From the NCBI GenBank assembly GCA_964017065.1, contig OZ024791.1, positions 1,393,586 to 1,457,585 on the forward strand: 64,000 nt of DNA. Reading direction: 5' to 3'. Positions 63,936-64,000 of this stretch are shown one piece after another. Numbering within the stretch: the stretch's first letter is position 1; each line of letters begins with the position of its first letter. The notes beneath the pieces were generated by a model. The model was not told the DNA's origin. It saw only the letters and a program-made list of their open reading frames with translations, and ran no database searches. A program made the translations under genes and the position numbers. This DNA is from Haliclona indistincta. Its lineage: Eukaryota; Porifera; Demospongiae; Haplosclerida; Chalinidae.

Positions 63936-64000
63936 CTACAGAAGAAAGAATCACACACTAGCTCAAGAGCAACATAATGGCTGCTCAAAACACACTCAAA

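Overview
The window is animal nuclear DNA with interrupted genes (GT-AG introns, many only 50-150 bases), long intergenic and intronic tracts of transposon debris, many minisatellites and (GA/CT)n microsatellites, and one 200-N assembly gap (36301-36500). The gene set is metazoan: PLK1, a SNX9/18/33-type sorting nexin, a B3GALT6-like linker galactosyltransferase, a STYX-like pseudophosphatase, an SH3 adaptor, a death-domain protein, a RhoGAP and mitochondrial ACAA2. Compact genes mixed with intronless secreted or Golgi proteins suggest an early-branching invertebrate, most plausibly a sponge. That assignment is inference; no marker in the window proves it.

Layout: 78-478 (+) is the last exon of a death-domain gene. 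600-1371 is a decayed partial copy of the next gene. 1724-5769 (-) is a ten-exon gene for a repeat-rich coiled-coil protein. 6360-10946 (-) is a complete 13-exon PLK1. 11498-14150 is a repeat cluster. 14606-23020 (+) is a three-exon SH3 adaptor gene with a 7.2-kb intron full of mobile-element remnants. 23255-23719 (+) is an intronless calmodulin-like gene. 24388-27997 (-) is a complete seven-exon ACAA2, divergent from a RhoGAP gene whose coding exons lie at 30349-33059 (+). 33440-44051 (-) is a single-pass membrane protein gene that holds an antisense beta-helix secreted-protein gene (34951 to the gap, +) and, in intron 1, a complete Ty3/gypsy LTR retrotransposon (36996-42521, +). 44417-46510 (+) is an N-myristoylation-motif, stathmin-like gene. 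46983-47999 (-) is B3GALT6-like. 48250-53965 holds fold-back and Mutator-like elements, a transposase-like gene, a minisatellite and a LINE fragment. 54217-54917 (-) is a jacalin-like lectin, 55137-56333 (-) a Golgi glycosyltransferase-like protein, 56872-57582 (-) a pseudophosphatase, and 58121-63935 (-) the 3' part of the sorting nexin, which runs off the right edge.

There is no operon-like pathway; these are ordinary eukaryotic neighbours. The most notable results are: (1) an apparently intact gypsy element with two 181-bp LTRs that I read as identical and a textbook -1 frameshift signal (G GGA AAC, stop, 6-nt spacer, hairpin) between gag and pol; (2) a family of Mutator-like elements sharing CAGAGGAGGT(T/C)GG ends, two with exact 9-bp target duplications; (3) a 372-bp hAT-type MITE with an 8-bp target duplication; (4) a tRNA-derived SINE family; (5) a gene with three in-frame repeat arrays of different unit length, plus a decayed duplicate; and (6) CT microsatellites that repeatedly occupy the polypyrimidine tract of splice acceptors, always CT on the sense strand.
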